Assembly (NCBI RefSeq): GCF_002954405.1
Contig: NZ_MQWC01000004.1
Location: forward strand, 1,849,909-1,913,908
Source: Salinibacter sp. 10B
GTDB lineage: Bacteria > Bacteroidota > Rhodothermia > Rhodothermales > Salinibacteraceae
Length of the DNA: 64,000 nt
Reading direction: 5' to 3'
A program made the translations under genes and the position numbers. Positions 17,170-25,908 of the stretch are shown here, in pieces (within the stretch, counting starts at the first letter, position 1; every line of letters begins with the position of its first letter). The notes beneath the pieces are model-generated. The model saw only the letters and a program-made list of their open reading frames with translations, did no database searches and was not told where the DNA came from.

Positions 17170-18399
17170 TCACCGAAGGGGATCCTCTGCGGACTCCGCT
17201 CCCAACAACGTACGCCAGGAGGCCGTGCCCCATCGATCCGGCACGTAGGTCTGGATCCACCGCCGGTCGATCCAGTGCTTGAGACGAAGCAGCATCGAAT
17301 GGGACGCCCACAGCGGGCCTGCGGTCCAGATTCCCTCCCGCGTACCCGTCGAGAGGATGAGCGGAGCCACGGGATACGACCGAAAGCGTACCAACTCCTC
17401 TTCAACCGGAAGGGCATTCTCTTCGATGAGGCCCCGTAATGTACGGTCGAGATTCGTACGCAGGTCGGGTCCCTGTTTCACGGCATGGACTCCCACCTTG
17501 GCCAACTCAAGCTCAGGAATGGTAGCACAATCCCCTGCGGCAAAGATGCGAGGGTGGGAGGGGGTGCGGAGGCGCGACGTGACATGCAAGAAGCCGCGGT
17601 CGTCCGTCGAGAGACCGGCCTTCCGAAAGAGCGCAGGCCCTACCGTGCCCGTCGCCCAGAGCACGGCCTCTGCTGATAGATCTTCGGACGTTCCCCTCGT
17701 GTTCGACACCCGAACGACGGCCCCCTCCTCCTGCGCCTCAACCGACGTGACGGACGTGCCCGTCCGAATCGTGGCGCCCCGCCCCCGCAGTAGATGAGCT
17801 GCGTGGCGACGCATGCCCGCGGGAAAGGCCGGAAGAAGATGCTCGCTCTGCTCCACGAGCGTCAGGTCGAGATCCTCGGTGCGACCCGCCCCCTGAAAAC
17901 GCCCAGTCACGTTGAGTGCCACCTCAGTGCCCGCCGCCCCTCCCCCTACGATCACGAGGCGAAGACGAGACGACGGCGTGCGTAGCACCTTCTGGATGTG
18001 GGGTTCCACGGCCCGGATCCGGTAGATCGGCTTGGTAGCAACCGCGGCCTCCGGTACCGCCGGGTTGACGCCCCCTACGTCCGTCCCCAACACGTCGAAC
18101 GAATATTCCGTCCCGCTTTCCGTCGTGACAGTCCGACGCTCCGGATCGAGGGCCGTGGCGCTCTCCTGTACGAAGCGCACGCCGCCCTCACGGGCAAGAC
18201 GGGCAAGGTCGATACGGATGTCCTCAACGTCGTAGACGCCGCCGAGGTACTCGGGGACCATGCCCGAATAGTACAGCCACCGCTGAGGATCGATGAGCGT
18301 CACCTCGATGCCCGCATCCGTCCACTCCTGGGCGTGGCGAAGGCTCGGCAACATGGCGTGTCCCCCGCCCAGAAGTACGAGATGAGGAGAACGAGCCAT
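17170..18399 (-). CDS. NADH dehydrogenase-like FAD oxidoreductase (NDH-2 type)
   Basis: 409 residues, pyridine nucleotide-disulfide oxidoreductase fold without a redox disulfide. The FAD loop LVLLGGGHA is at residues 7-15, the NAD loop VIVGGGAAGTEVALN at about 149-163 and the second FAD motif IFAAGDCATI near 290. Length and layout fit type II NADH:quinone oxidoreductases. The GGGHA start also recalls the flavoprotein module fused to selenophosphate synthetases, so a sulfide:quinone or related substrate is not excluded. It probably docks on the inner membrane through its C-terminal Trp-rich segment. A short DUF2892 gene lies upstream on the same strand. Confidence 0.82.
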   Translation of the reverse strand: MARSPHLVLLGGGHAMLPSLRHAQEWTDAGIEVTLIDPQRWLYYSGMVPEYLGGVYDVEDIRIDLARLAREGGVRFVQESATALDPERRTVTTESGTEYSFDVLGTDVGGVNPAVPEAAVATKPIYRIRAVEPHIQKVLRTPSSRLRLVIVGGGAAGTEVALNVTGRFQGAGRTEDLDLTLVEQSEHLLPAFPAGMRRHAAHLLRGRGATIRTGTSVTSVEAQEEGAVVRVSNTRGTSEDLSAEAVLWATGTVGPALFRKAGLSTDDRGFLHVTSRLRTPSHPRIFAAGDCATIPELELAKVGVHAVKQGPDLRTNLDRTLRGLIEENALPVEEELVRFRSYPVAPLILSTGTREGIWTAGPLWASHSMLLRLKHWIDRRWIQTYVPDRWGTASWRTLLGAESAEDPLR

Positions 18400-18447
18400 T
18401 CGACATCAAACCGTTTTTGAAGGGCACCGACGATGTGCGAGAACCTC

Positions 18448-18657
18448 CTACGACGTGGACGTGCGACAGGTTGACAGCCCAAAGGGACGGTAAAGCGGAC
18501 AGGTACCGACAACGCTCGTCCCCAGAAAGACGGCGGCGAACACCCCAAGCACGGCGGCCGTGAGGCCTCCAATCTGTCCGGTCACGTAAAGCGCCCCCAC
18601 CGCGAGAGCAATTACGGCGCGAAGGCTTCGATCAATCGTCCCCATGTTTTGCGTCAT
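18448..18657 (-). CDS. DUF2892 (YgaP-like) small membrane protein
   Basis: 69 residues: short Asn/Met N-terminus, two hydrophobic helices (about 12-28 and 31-50) and the family signature GTCPLYRPFGLSTCR. In YgaP this domain anchors a rhodanese; here it is alone. It lies 48 bases before the NADH dehydrogenase-like gene on the same strand, so the two may be co-transcribed. A second, longer DUF2892 protein is encoded at 31562-31813. Confidence 0.8.
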   Translation of the reverse strand: MTQNMGTIDRSLRAVIALAVGALYVTGQIGGLTAAVLGVFAAVFLGTSVVGTCPLYRPFGLSTCRTSTS

Positions 18658-18817
18658 GGCAAAGAGGGTTGGGTTGAAACACGGAGAATCGTGTAATCGA
18701 CGTGCTCGAATCCGCCGCCATCCTTTTTGTTTCTACATGTAAACACAAACAGTATCCCTTTTCTATGGACGCGGATTCAAGACAGCCTCTTCCAAGTCCT
18801 CAGTGCTGCCGATCCCG

Positions 18818-19870
18818 CTACGGAACGTACCAGATGCCGCGGTCACGATCCAGCCAGTCGCCGACGATGATGTGGGGAAGCGCCAAGAGACAAACGAAGA
18901 TGGTATAGAAGGCCACACTTCCGGCCAGGAGTCCTGCGTTGCCGAGCGGGTTCGGCACGAGCAGATAAAACGCGGCCATGAGGCTGAAAGTGACCAGAGC
19001 GCCCAGCACCATTGCGGCCCAGGTAAGGGGGAGCGACAAGCGGTCGGGGGCCGGCTCAGCGTCGGCCGTCGCGGTGGCGCGGGCCGTCTGGCGCAGCGAG
19101 TACCAGAGCGGAAAATATAGGCCCACCGCCAGCATCATGGGAACGAACGTAAAGTACGTGACCAGGAGGATCGTCTCGGCAAGATCGGTGAGCCACGACA
19201 CTGACAGGCCGCTCATGTAGAGTCCGCCGCCCAGGTGACCCACAAGGGCCAGTCCGTACACCGTTCCTACCGTGGCCTGAATCTCGGGCAGATGCGTGGC
19301 CAAAGGCAGCGGCGGCTGTGCCCCGAAGATTTGCGCCATGTAGGTGGAGAAGGAGATGTACACGCCCGGCCACGCCAGCAGCGGCACCAGCATGATGGCG
19401 CCCCCTCGCACGACGATCGCAAGGCCGCGCTGCCACGGGGTTGTCAGGTGATCGGTCCCACAGAGGGCATCCATCACTTTGAGCCCGCCGTGTCCCCCCT
19501 TCACCACGGCAGTGCTGAAGGCCAGAGCGAGAGCGGGGACCGGCGCGACGAAGAAGAGCCCCACGAAGCCCCCGAGAAGCACGAGATACAGCACAATGTA
19601 GCGCAGGCTGAACGAGACGCGCCGGTTGCGCAGGTTCTCGAAGTGCTCGTAGCCGCCGTGGGGCAGGTTGAGGGCCACCATGCCGATGAGATATCCAATC
19701 ATCTGGGCCGTCATGGACAACGAGACGTCCAGGAGTGCAATGACAATTCCCCCAAGCGCCAGAGCCCCCAGGGTGAAGCGCGATGCCCACATGGCCCACG
19801 TTGCGGGCGAGTGCGCCGGGGCCTGACGCGTGGGAGACGTGACGGAAGAAACAGTCGACACTGCGGACAT
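18818..19870 (-). CDS. blh: Brp/Blh-family beta-carotene 15,15'-dioxygenase
   Basis: 350-residue integral membrane oxygenase that cleaves beta-carotene into two retinals, the chromophore of rhodopsins. About eight to ten hydrophobic segments are present. The family hallmark GMVALNLPHGGYEHFENLR is near residues 63-81, with further conserved histidines in KGGHGGLKVMD, LCGTDHLTTPW, LVGHLGGGLY and LPHIIVGDW, likely iron ligands. The ATG is 14 bases after the stop of the desaturase-like gene, so the two form an operon. No rhodopsin gene lies in the window; xanthorhodopsin-type pumps known from Salinibacter would be the expected users (inference). Confidence 0.92.
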   Translation of the reverse strand: MSAVSTVSSVTSPTRQAPAHSPATWAMWASRFTLGALALGGIVIALLDVSLSMTAQMIGYLIGMVALNLPHGGYEHFENLRNRRVSFSLRYIVLYLVLLGGFVGLFFVAPVPALALAFSTAVVKGGHGGLKVMDALCGTDHLTTPWQRGLAIVVRGGAIMLVPLLAWPGVYISFSTYMAQIFGAQPPLPLATHLPEIQATVGTVYGLALVGHLGGGLYMSGLSVSWLTDLAETILLVTYFTFVPMMLAVGLYFPLWYSLRQTARATATADAEPAPDRLSLPLTWAAMVLGALVTFSLMAAFYLLVPNPLGNAGLLAGSVAFYTIFVCLLALPHIIVGDWLDRDRGIWYVP

Positions 19871-19884
19871 ATCGAAGGGACGCG

Positions 19885-21384
19885 TTAGTTTGGCAGGTCG
19901 GACGAGGATTGTGAAGGCCAGTCCCGCATGACGGCCGTCGCGGCGTGCTCGCCGCTGATGAGGCAGATGGGAACGCCGACGCCGGGCGTGGTATCGCCCC
20001 CAACGTAGTAGAGACCGGGGGCATTGGCGGCCCGATGAGACGGTCGCAACGGGCCGGTCTGTCGGAGCGTGTGGGCAAGGCCGAGCGCAGTTCCGTTCGG
20101 TCGGCCGTAGCGGGTGGCAAACTCGCTCACGCAGGCGTCCTGCTCCACCGTGATGCGGCCTCGCAAATCGGCGCCGCGCCGGGCAAGGTCGTCAAGCACC
20201 TTGTCGCGCATCCACGCCCGGCGGGCGTCTCCATCCTTAAGGCCGGGAGCGATGGGCACCAGCACGAAGACCGAGTGGTGTCCCTCCGGCGCAAACGAGG
20301 GGTCGGTGCGCGAGGGCACGTGGACGTAGTAGGCCGGGTCAGTGGGCCAGGCCGGCTCGTCAAAAACCTTCTTGAAGTGAGGGTCCCAATTCGTAGGGAG
20401 GATGAGGGTGTGGTGCCGCAGAGGGTCCACGTCCCCCTCCACGCCGAGGTACAGCAGGTAGGCCGACGGCCCGAACGTGCGATTCTCCCAGTAGCTGTCG
20501 TCGTGGTCGCGTTGGGAAGCAGGAAGGAGATTCTGCTCCACGTGAGCAGGACTCGCGTTGGCCACCACGCGGCGTGCCGTCCGCTCTCCGGTTGCGGTCG
20601 AGAGGCGAACGCCGTCCCGCCGCGCATTTACCCCGGTCACCCGCGTGCCGGTCTCGATGGTTGCGCCCAAGTGCCGGGCCCGATCGGCCAGCGCGTCGAC
20701 CAGGGCCTGCATGCCGCCCACGGGGTGATAGACGCCCTGGTTGAAGTCGACGTGCCCCATCAGCGTGTAGAGGGCAGGCGTGTTGTAGGGCGACCCGCCG
20801 AGAAACACCAGCTTGTACTCCAGCAGTTGACGCAGCTTCGGATGCTCCACGTAGTGCCGCACGTGGCGGTCCATGGACTTAAGGAGGGGCAGGGCCTGTC
20901 CCGAGCGCAGCACGTCGGGATCGAGCCAGTCGCGCAGGCCCGACCGGTAGGGATACACGAAGCGCTCCATCGCCAGGTCGTGCACCCACTCGGCGTGGTC
21001 CAGGTACGCCCGGAAGGCCTCGGCCGCCCCTTCCTCGTACGCGTTCAGTTTCGGGGCCAGCGCCTCCGGGTCGGCGGGCACGTCCAACTGGTCGCCGTCC
21101 TTCCACAAAATCCGGTAGCTGGGATCGAGGCGTTCGAGGTCGTACGCCGCCTCGACCGACGTCCCGAACTGACCAAAAAACCGCTCAAACACGTCCGGCA
21201 TCAGGTACCAGGACGGCCCCGCATCGAACCGAAACCCGTCGATGGTGATGGTGCCGGCCACACCTCCAAGGCGATCGTGTTGTTCAAGCAGAGTGACGTC
21301 CACCCCGGCGTCGGCCAGGTAGCAGGCCGCCGAAAGCCCCCCAATGCCGCCCCCAAGAATGGCAACGGACGTGTCAACCGTCAT
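19885..21384 (-). CDS. Phytoene desaturase-like carotenoid FAD oxidoreductase (CrtI family)
   Basis: 499 residues. The N-terminal FAD loop AILGGGIGGLSAACYLADAG at 8-27 is followed by LGGVAGTITIDGFRFDAGPS, typical of CrtI/CrtD/CrtO proteins. Near the C-terminus YYVGGDTTPGVGVPICLISG is the second flavin motif. Family members desaturate phytoene or modify acyclic carotene ends (CrtD-type 3,4-desaturation or isomerisation), and the exact step cannot be fixed by eye. It is the first gene of an operon with blh and is divergent from the Rrf2 regulator at 21705, so redox control of pigment synthesis is plausible but unproven. Confidence 0.9.
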   Translation of the reverse strand: MTVDTSVAILGGGIGGLSAACYLADAGVDVTLLEQHDRLGGVAGTITIDGFRFDAGPSWYLMPDVFERFFGQFGTSVEAAYDLERLDPSYRILWKDGDQLDVPADPEALAPKLNAYEEGAAEAFRAYLDHAEWVHDLAMERFVYPYRSGLRDWLDPDVLRSGQALPLLKSMDRHVRHYVEHPKLRQLLEYKLVFLGGSPYNTPALYTLMGHVDFNQGVYHPVGGMQALVDALADRARHLGATIETGTRVTGVNARRDGVRLSTATGERTARRVVANASPAHVEQNLLPASQRDHDDSYWENRTFGPSAYLLYLGVEGDVDPLRHHTLILPTNWDPHFKKVFDEPAWPTDPAYYVHVPSRTDPSFAPEGHHSVFVLVPIAPGLKDGDARRAWMRDKVLDDLARRGADLRGRITVEQDACVSEFATRYGRPNGTALGLAHTLRQTGPLRPSHRAANAPGLYYVGGDTTPGVGVPICLISGEHAATAVMRDWPSQSSSDLPN

Positions 21385-21704
21385 GGGTCCTCCTCAAACA
21401 GTGTACAAGCGGGATGAGCAGTGTCGTATCCCCCCGACGCGAGTCCGGCCCGGCCGGGACGATCTGCGGTATATTGTACCACAAGTCCCTTGGCTCTCGT
21501 TGTTCATTCTGGATAAAAACATCTTCTTTTGCTTTATTTCGACGGCGATATTTCGTGACCGTTACGAACGCGTCGCGTGAGGCATGGCGGGTCCGCACGA
21601 GCGACCTCCTCACGTCCCATCGGCTGGGAACGGAACGCTGCAACGAGAGGTCGGTGGAGCAATCAATCACGATCCGTCAGACACGCACCTCACCGTCATC
21701 GTTC
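21385..21704. other. Divergent promoter region between the carotenoid operon and the rrf2-type gene
   Basis: 320 bases. Frames running in from upstream of the Rrf2 start are open but not domain-like. It contains an AT-rich stretch around 21500-21560. No clear operator palindrome was recognised. Confidence 0.5.
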
Positions 21705-22205
21705 ATGCTCCTCTCGAAGAGCTGCGAGTACGGGCTGCGCGCCATGCTCTACCTGAGCTCGCGGACCGACCCGGACACGTCCTCCTCAGGCTCCGGTCGC
21801 CCGTCCGCTCCGGTCCACACCTACATCTCCATCGAGACCATCGGGGAAGAGCTCAGCATCGGACTCTCCTACCTGACGAAGGTCTGCCAGCAGTTAAACG
21901 ATGCAGGCCTTCTTACCTCGAAGCGCGGGCGCGGCGGAGGAATTGCGCTCACACGGGCGCCGACGGAGATTGCTCTCTACGACATCGTGGTCGCGATCGA
22001 CGGCGACGATCTGTTCGAGGAGTGTGTGCTCGGGCTTCCGGGCTGTGGAGAGGCCGAGCCTTGTCCGCTTCACGAGCACTGGACGGAGGAACGCGAACGA
22101 ATGCGGTCCACCTTCCGGAATACAACGCTCGCGGAGGTGCCGAACGTGCGCCTCACCCCGTTCGTAGGAGCGGACAGCGATCTCGCTGACGACACGTCCC
22201 CGTGA
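21705..22205 (+). CDS. Rrf2-family transcriptional regulator, probable Fe-S type
   Basis: 166 residues. The winged-helix domain begins MLLSKSCEYGLRAMLYLS and includes IGEELSIGLSYLTKVCQQLND and the wing SKRGRGGGIALTRAP. Cysteines 107, 114 and 120 (ECVLGLPGC then GEAEPC) match the C-x(n)-C-x5-C cluster ligands of IscR/NsrR-type members, so it probably senses iron, nitric oxide or redox state. An insert rich in Ser/Pro (about 24-38) lies within the DNA-binding domain, which is unusual. ATG 21705 is chosen because Rrf2 proteins begin at this point. It is divergent from the carotenoid operon. Confidence 0.87.
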   Translation: MLLSKSCEYGLRAMLYLSSRTDPDTSSSGSGRPSAPVHTYISIETIGEELSIGLSYLTKVCQQLNDAGLLTSKRGRGGGIALTRAPTEIALYDIVVAIDGDDLFEECVLGLPGCGEAEPCPLHEHWTEERERMRSTFRNTTLAEVPNVRLTPFVGADSDLADDTSP

Positions 22206-22321
22206 AACGAGGAAAGCGAAACCCACAGAGTCAGGATCTGCAATGCAAATGCCCCACTGCTATTGTCGCAGCGGGGCCTCGTGTCGGGTATCCAATCGCG
22301 GAAATTGCGGGGTCGGGGGCG

Positions 22322-22747
22322 TTAGGACGACCCGTTGGCCATCAGCGACGCTTTGGTGAGGGTGGTGTTGATCTCGACATCTGCCTGTTCGAAAAGGCGG
22401 CCCACCGGACAGGTGCGCATCGTCTTGTCGAGGACACGCTCCAGCGTCCCGATGTCTTCGTCACTGTCCACCCGCACGGTCGCCTCTAGGGTGCTGATCG
22501 TCCCCCGATCTTTTTCCAGTGTCATGTCCACTTCGATCTTTCGGTAGGATACGCCAGAATTGCCCGCGACCTTTGCCCAGATCGTCGAGATGCAACCGGC
22601 CAGCGACATGCCGGTCAGCTCCAGCGCCGTAGGGCCGAGGTCATCGCCGTCTTGGCGCGGGGGCAGATCGAGCACGAGACCATGGGTGCGACCATTGCTT
22701 ACAACCGACTGGTAATCACCAGAAGTGTGTTCAGACGTCGCCTTCAT
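22322..22747 (-). CDS. OsmC-family peroxiredoxin-like protein
   Basis: 141 residues. The two redox cysteines of OsmC/YhfA-like proteins are present: Cys52 in MSLAGCISTIW and Cys113 in KTMRTCPVGRLFEQ. Active members reduce organic peroxides with thiols. The start at 22747 begins the family domain; an upstream ATG at 22816 would add 23 residues of no evident role. A GC hairpin at about 22249-22276 between this gene and the convergent Rrf2 gene lacks a T run and may be a weak terminator. Confidence 0.85.
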   Translation of the reverse strand: MKATSEHTSGDYQSVVSNGRTHGLVLDLPPRQDGDDLGPTALELTGMSLAGCISTIWAKVAGNSGVSYRKIEVDMTLEKDRGTISTLEATVRVDSDEDIGTLERVLDKTMRTCPVGRLFEQADVEINTTLTKASLMANGSS

Positions 22748-23218
22748 CGGAACGGGGAGCGTGAATTCAATAGAGCAAGAACCCCCTGGACGCCCCTTCT
22801 CTGCTTTCGAAATCACAGATCTCGCGCAGAGAACATGGGCCGTCCACGGTCGATGGGTGTGTATTTGCCCAGCATGGGTGGAAGTTCTCTTTTTCGGACA
22901 AAAACATGTGCTTTTCTTTTTTCGTTTTCCCGCCCTTCACGCTCAGCCTTCCCGACATGCCGTCCGCTCCTGCGAAACGCGTTCGTCGGACGAGACGCCT
23001 TTACCAAAAAGAAGCGCCCCCGGGGAACATCCTTCGGACCAAAAAAACGAGCCGAACCCGGTATCCCGTGAAATTCCCGCAAACCGAAGAACCTATGCCG
23101 TCAGTACGGCTAGCATGCATGTGAATGAGCGCTCACTCACAACCGGAGAGCTATTCCCAGTAGCGTCGTGAGCGCACATGGCAACGATTGCTCTATTCTT
23201 CACTGCCTTATTCTTCCC
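22748..23218. other. Intergenic region with a TetR-type operator
   Basis: 471 bases. No gene was recognised apart from the palindrome at 23122-23139. A T-rich stretch lies around 22885-22930. Confidence 0.5.
23122..23139. promoter_or_regulatory. Probable TetR operator, site 1
   Basis: The 18-bp imperfect palindrome TGAATGAGCGCTCACTCA lies 80 bases upstream of the fmdB-like/tetR pair. Half-sites match TGAGTGARC and recur at 24434-24451. Palindromes of this form are bound by AcrR-like TetR proteins controlling RND pumps. Confidence 0.7.
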
Positions 23219-23434
23219 ATGCCTACGTACGCGTACCGCCGAGAAGACGGCACGACGTTCGAAACGCAACAGCGAATCACGGAGGATCCTTTGGAGAAAT
23301 GCCCCGAGACCGGCCAGTCGGTTGAGCGCATCATCACGGGACGTCCTGGGGTCATTACCGACTCCGCTGACTCATCCGGTGCAGAAAACGCCGGAAGCGC
23401 CCCCACTTGCTCCGGTCCCCTCTGCGGCCTGTAA
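23219..23434 (+). CDS. FmdB-like small zinc-ribbon-type protein, degenerate
   Basis: 71 residues beginning MPTYAYRREDGTTFETQQRI, the FmdB-family opening. In typical members the opening carries a CxxC (Cys-Gly) pair, but here it reads RREDG. The second half shows only a single Cys in EKCPETG, and CSGPLC near the C-terminus. The zinc ribbon is therefore incomplete. The function of FmdB proteins is unsettled. It is followed 42 bases later by tetR and preceded by the likely TetR operator, so both are probably one unit. Confidence 0.7.
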   Translation: MPTYAYRREDGTTFETQQRITEDPLEKCPETGQSVERIITGRPGVITDSADSSGAENAGSAPTCSGPLCGL

Positions 23435-23476
23435 CGATAATCCTCGCCGCCAACTGCCCCGATTCTTCCCTCAGCC

Positions 23477-24034
23477 ATGACGAAGAAAGACGCCATCTGC
23501 GACGCCGCCCTGGAGCTCTTCGCCCACAAGGGCATCCAGGCCACTACCACCCGCGAAATTGCGGAGCGAGCGGGTGCGGCCGAAGGCACGTTGTACCGCC
23601 ACTTCGACGGAAAGGATGACTTGGCCGAGTGGCTCTACAACCGCTGCGCCACCCAACTTCATAACCGGCTGACGGAGCGAAGCGGGGATGCCGACACGCC
23701 CGATGAACGGCTCGTGGCCCTGATCCGCGGCGTGTTCGACTTTTTTTCCGACCAGCCGACCTCCTGCACGTACCTGCTCTCCGCCCGCTCCAACAACGGA
23801 CATCAGAAACATCGCGGCGCATTGCCGCCCCCGATGCGCCTCTTTGTAACCACCCTCGAGGAGGGCATGGAGGAAGGCACCTTTCGACCGGCGGCCCCCT
23901 CCCTGGCAGCGGGCTGGATTCTCTCGATGGTGCAGCGCACGGTCCTGTTTTTGAAGTCCGATCACCTTGCCATGAAGCGGCAGGACGCCGTTGATCAGAC
24001 CATCGAGGCCGCGCTTCGTCTGGTACGAGACTGA
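23477..24034 (+). CDS. TetR-family repressor, likely of the adjacent RND pump
   Basis: 185 residues. The N-terminal helix-turn-helix DAALELFAHKGIQATTTREIAERAG then TLYRHFDGKDDL (about residues 8-50) is typical; the C-terminal helical domain is the ligand pocket. It lies 383 bases upstream of the tolC-MFP-RND operon on the same strand. Near-identical 18-bp palindromes lie before its own transcription unit and at the start of tolC, so it most likely represses both and is released by a pump substrate. Confidence 0.9.
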   Translation: MTKKDAICDAALELFAHKGIQATTTREIAERAGAAEGTLYRHFDGKDDLAEWLYNRCATQLHNRLTERSGDADTPDERLVALIRGVFDFFSDQPTSCTYLLSARSNNGHQKHRGALPPPMRLFVTTLEEGMEEGTFRPAAPSLAAGWILSMVQRTVLFLKSDHLAMKRQDAVDQTIEAALRLVRD

Positions 24035-24417
24035 GCTCCCTCCTCCTACTAAGCCACAAACCAGCGTCCCCTATGCGGAACGATAGCAGAGATCGCCCCC
24101 AAACTGTTCGGCTCCTCCGTCGCTTCTTCGAACGGCGGATGTCCTCGCTGGAGGCCTCTGCGCAGCGCCTCGATCTCTGCGCAGAGGCGCGGTGCACGCA
24201 CGTCGTGGGACACCTCGTGGAGCGTACTGTGGGGCGTGCTTCCCTTCGGGCTGCCGTCCGGCATTCGGCATCCCGCTCCTCCACAGACGCCAACTGGAAG
24301 CACCATCTGATGACTGCGGCCCTGACCGAACTTCGTACCCTCGACTTATAGGCCTCCCGTACGTTATCAGAAACGGGAAAACAGTTCCTCTCATCACTCG
24401 ACTCCTTCTTGCTTCAA
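24035..24417. other. Intergenic region between tetR and the efflux operon
   Basis: 383 bases. A 92-codon open frame at 24073-24351 is Arg/Ser-rich and unlike a real protein, so it is not called. No terminator was recognised. Confidence 0.5.
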
Positions 24418-25824
24418 ATGTACACACCTGACGTGAGCGAGCGTTCACTCATAACCGATCTTCAGGCACACCTTGTGGCGTGGCTCCTCGTATTCGGGCT
24501 CTTCGGCGCGGTCCCCATCCTGGGACAGGCCCAGGCGCCCGACGACAATGCCCAGTCCCTCCGGCTGACGGTGGACGAGGCCCTGTCCCGCGCCCGCAGT
24601 GAGAGCTTCTCGGTGCGATCGGCAGAGGCCTCCCACCGCGCCGCTCGGGCGCGCAAGCGGCAGTCGCTCGGCGTCTTCCTGCCGCAGGTGACCCTCTCGG
24701 AGCAGGGCTTTGCCTCCACCGATCCGGTAAACGCCTTCGGCTTCACACTCAAGCAGGAACGCTTCACCCAGCAGGACTTCGCGGTCGACGCGCTCAACAC
24801 CCCCGACCGCGTTGACCACTTCGCCACGCAGATTGAGGTGCGCCAGCCGCTTCTGAACCTCGACGGCATCTTTGAGCGTCGGGCGGCCGCCGACGCCGCT
24901 GACGCTGCGGCCAAACAAGGGGAGTGGACGCGATCAATGGTCACGTTTCAGGTGAAGAAGGGCTACTACGGCCTGCTGCTGGCCGAGCGCCGCGTGGAAG
25001 TGATCGAGTCGGCCCTCGAAGCGGCCCGCACCAACCGGGATCAGGCGCAGGCCCTCTACGAGGAAGGCATCATCACCCGGGCCGACCAGCTGGCCGCCGA
25101 GGTGCGCGTCTCGGAGCTGGAGAGTGAGCGCACCGACGCGATGGCCGCGCGCCGCACGGCCGCGGACCGGCTCCGCTTTCTCATCGGCATCGAGGAGAAT
25201 GTCGACATTATGCCGACCGACTCGCTGGCCCTTGAACGGGCGTCAGTCGAATCGATTTCGGTGCCGGAGATCAACCGGCGACGATCGGACATGCAGGCCC
25301 TTCGCTCCCAGGCCGACGCCGCCCGCGAGAAGGTTCGTTCGCGCTGGCTCGCGTTCGTGCCCACCCTCAACGCGCAGGGCACGACCGGCTGGTATGACGA
25401 TGCGCCGTTCGAGACGAAAGGACAAAGCTGGACCGCCGGTGTCTCCCTCTCCTGGAGTGTCTTCGAAGGCTATCAGCAGATTGGCGAGGCGCAGCAGGCC
25501 GAGGCCGAGCTCCAGCGCGCCGAGATTACCCTCCAGCAGCACTCCCTCCAGAACGAAGTGGAAATCTCGTCCACCCGGCGCGACATCGAGGCCGCCCGCG
25601 AGCGCATCGACCAGGCCCGGCGGGCCGTGGCGCAGGCCGAGGAAAGCCTGCGCATTCGCTCGGACCGCTACGGTGAGGGAATGGCCCGCACGACGGATCT
25701 TCTGCAGGCCGAGGCCACCCTCGCGGAACGGCGCCTGGCGTACCTGAAGGCCCTTTACGACCACAACGTGGCCGTCTACCGCCTCGAAATGCTCACCGAA
25801 CGCGACTTGACAGCCGAGAGGTGA
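24418..25824 (+). CDS. TolC-type outer membrane efflux channel
   Basis: 468 residues from ATG 24418. A hydrophobic export signal (AWLLVFGLFGAVPILGQAQA) ends about residue 40, then two repeats of the outer-membrane efflux family with long helices, for example RLTVDEALSRARSESFSVRSAE and VEISSTRRDIEAARERIDQA. It forms the periplasmic tunnel and outer-membrane barrel of the tripartite pump encoded next. The start is uncertain: TTG 24409, ATG 24418, GTG 24433 and GTG 24475 are all in frame. The TetR palindrome (24434-24451) would lie inside the coding region unless the last start is used, which also gives a short signal peptide. Confidence 0.88.
   Translation: MYTPDVSERSLITDLQAHLVAWLLVFGLFGAVPILGQAQAPDDNAQSLRLTVDEALSRARSESFSVRSAEASHRAARARKRQSLGVFLPQVTLSEQGFASTDPVNAFGFTLKQERFTQQDFAVDALNTPDRVDHFATQIEVRQPLLNLDGIFERRAAADAADAAAKQGEWTRSMVTFQVKKGYYGLLLAERRVEVIESALEAARTNRDQAQALYEEGIITRADQLAAEVRVSELESERTDAMAARRTAADRLRFLIGIEENVDIMPTDSLALERASVESISVPEINRRRSDMQALRSQADAAREKVRSRWLAFVPTLNAQGTTGWYDDAPFETKGQSWTAGVSLSWSVFEGYQQIGEAQQAEAELQRAEITLQQHSLQNEVEISSTRRDIEAARERIDQARRAVAQAEESLRIRSDRYGEGMARTTDLLQAEATLAERRLAYLKALYDHNVAVYRLEMLTERDLTAER
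24434..24451. promoter_or_regulatory. Probable TetR operator, site 2
   Basis: TGAGCGAGCGTTCACTCA, same half-site pattern as site 1 and followed by the same ATAACCG/ACAACCG context. It lies at the beginning of the tolC frame, so binding would block transcription of the efflux operon. Confidence 0.7.
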
Positions 25825-25908
25825 GAAGCGAGAGCCGCAAAGTCCCCAGCATTGGATCGCCTCTGGCCCTCATTGTCTCCCTCCCCAACTATAGCTTCCT
25901 ACAGACTC

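Noticed and set aside
19945-21417. 490-codon plus-strand frame
   Set aside because: It is antisense to the CrtI-family gene, whose protein motifs are unambiguous; long antisense frames are common at this GC.
22249-22276. Rho-independent terminator between rrf2 and osmC genes
   Set aside because: The GC hairpin has a mismatch and no T run on either side, so it is mentioned only as a possible weak terminator.
24073-24351. 92-codon frame between tetR and tolC
   Set aside because: Arg/Ser-rich, no start context, and an equally long frame lies on the other strand.
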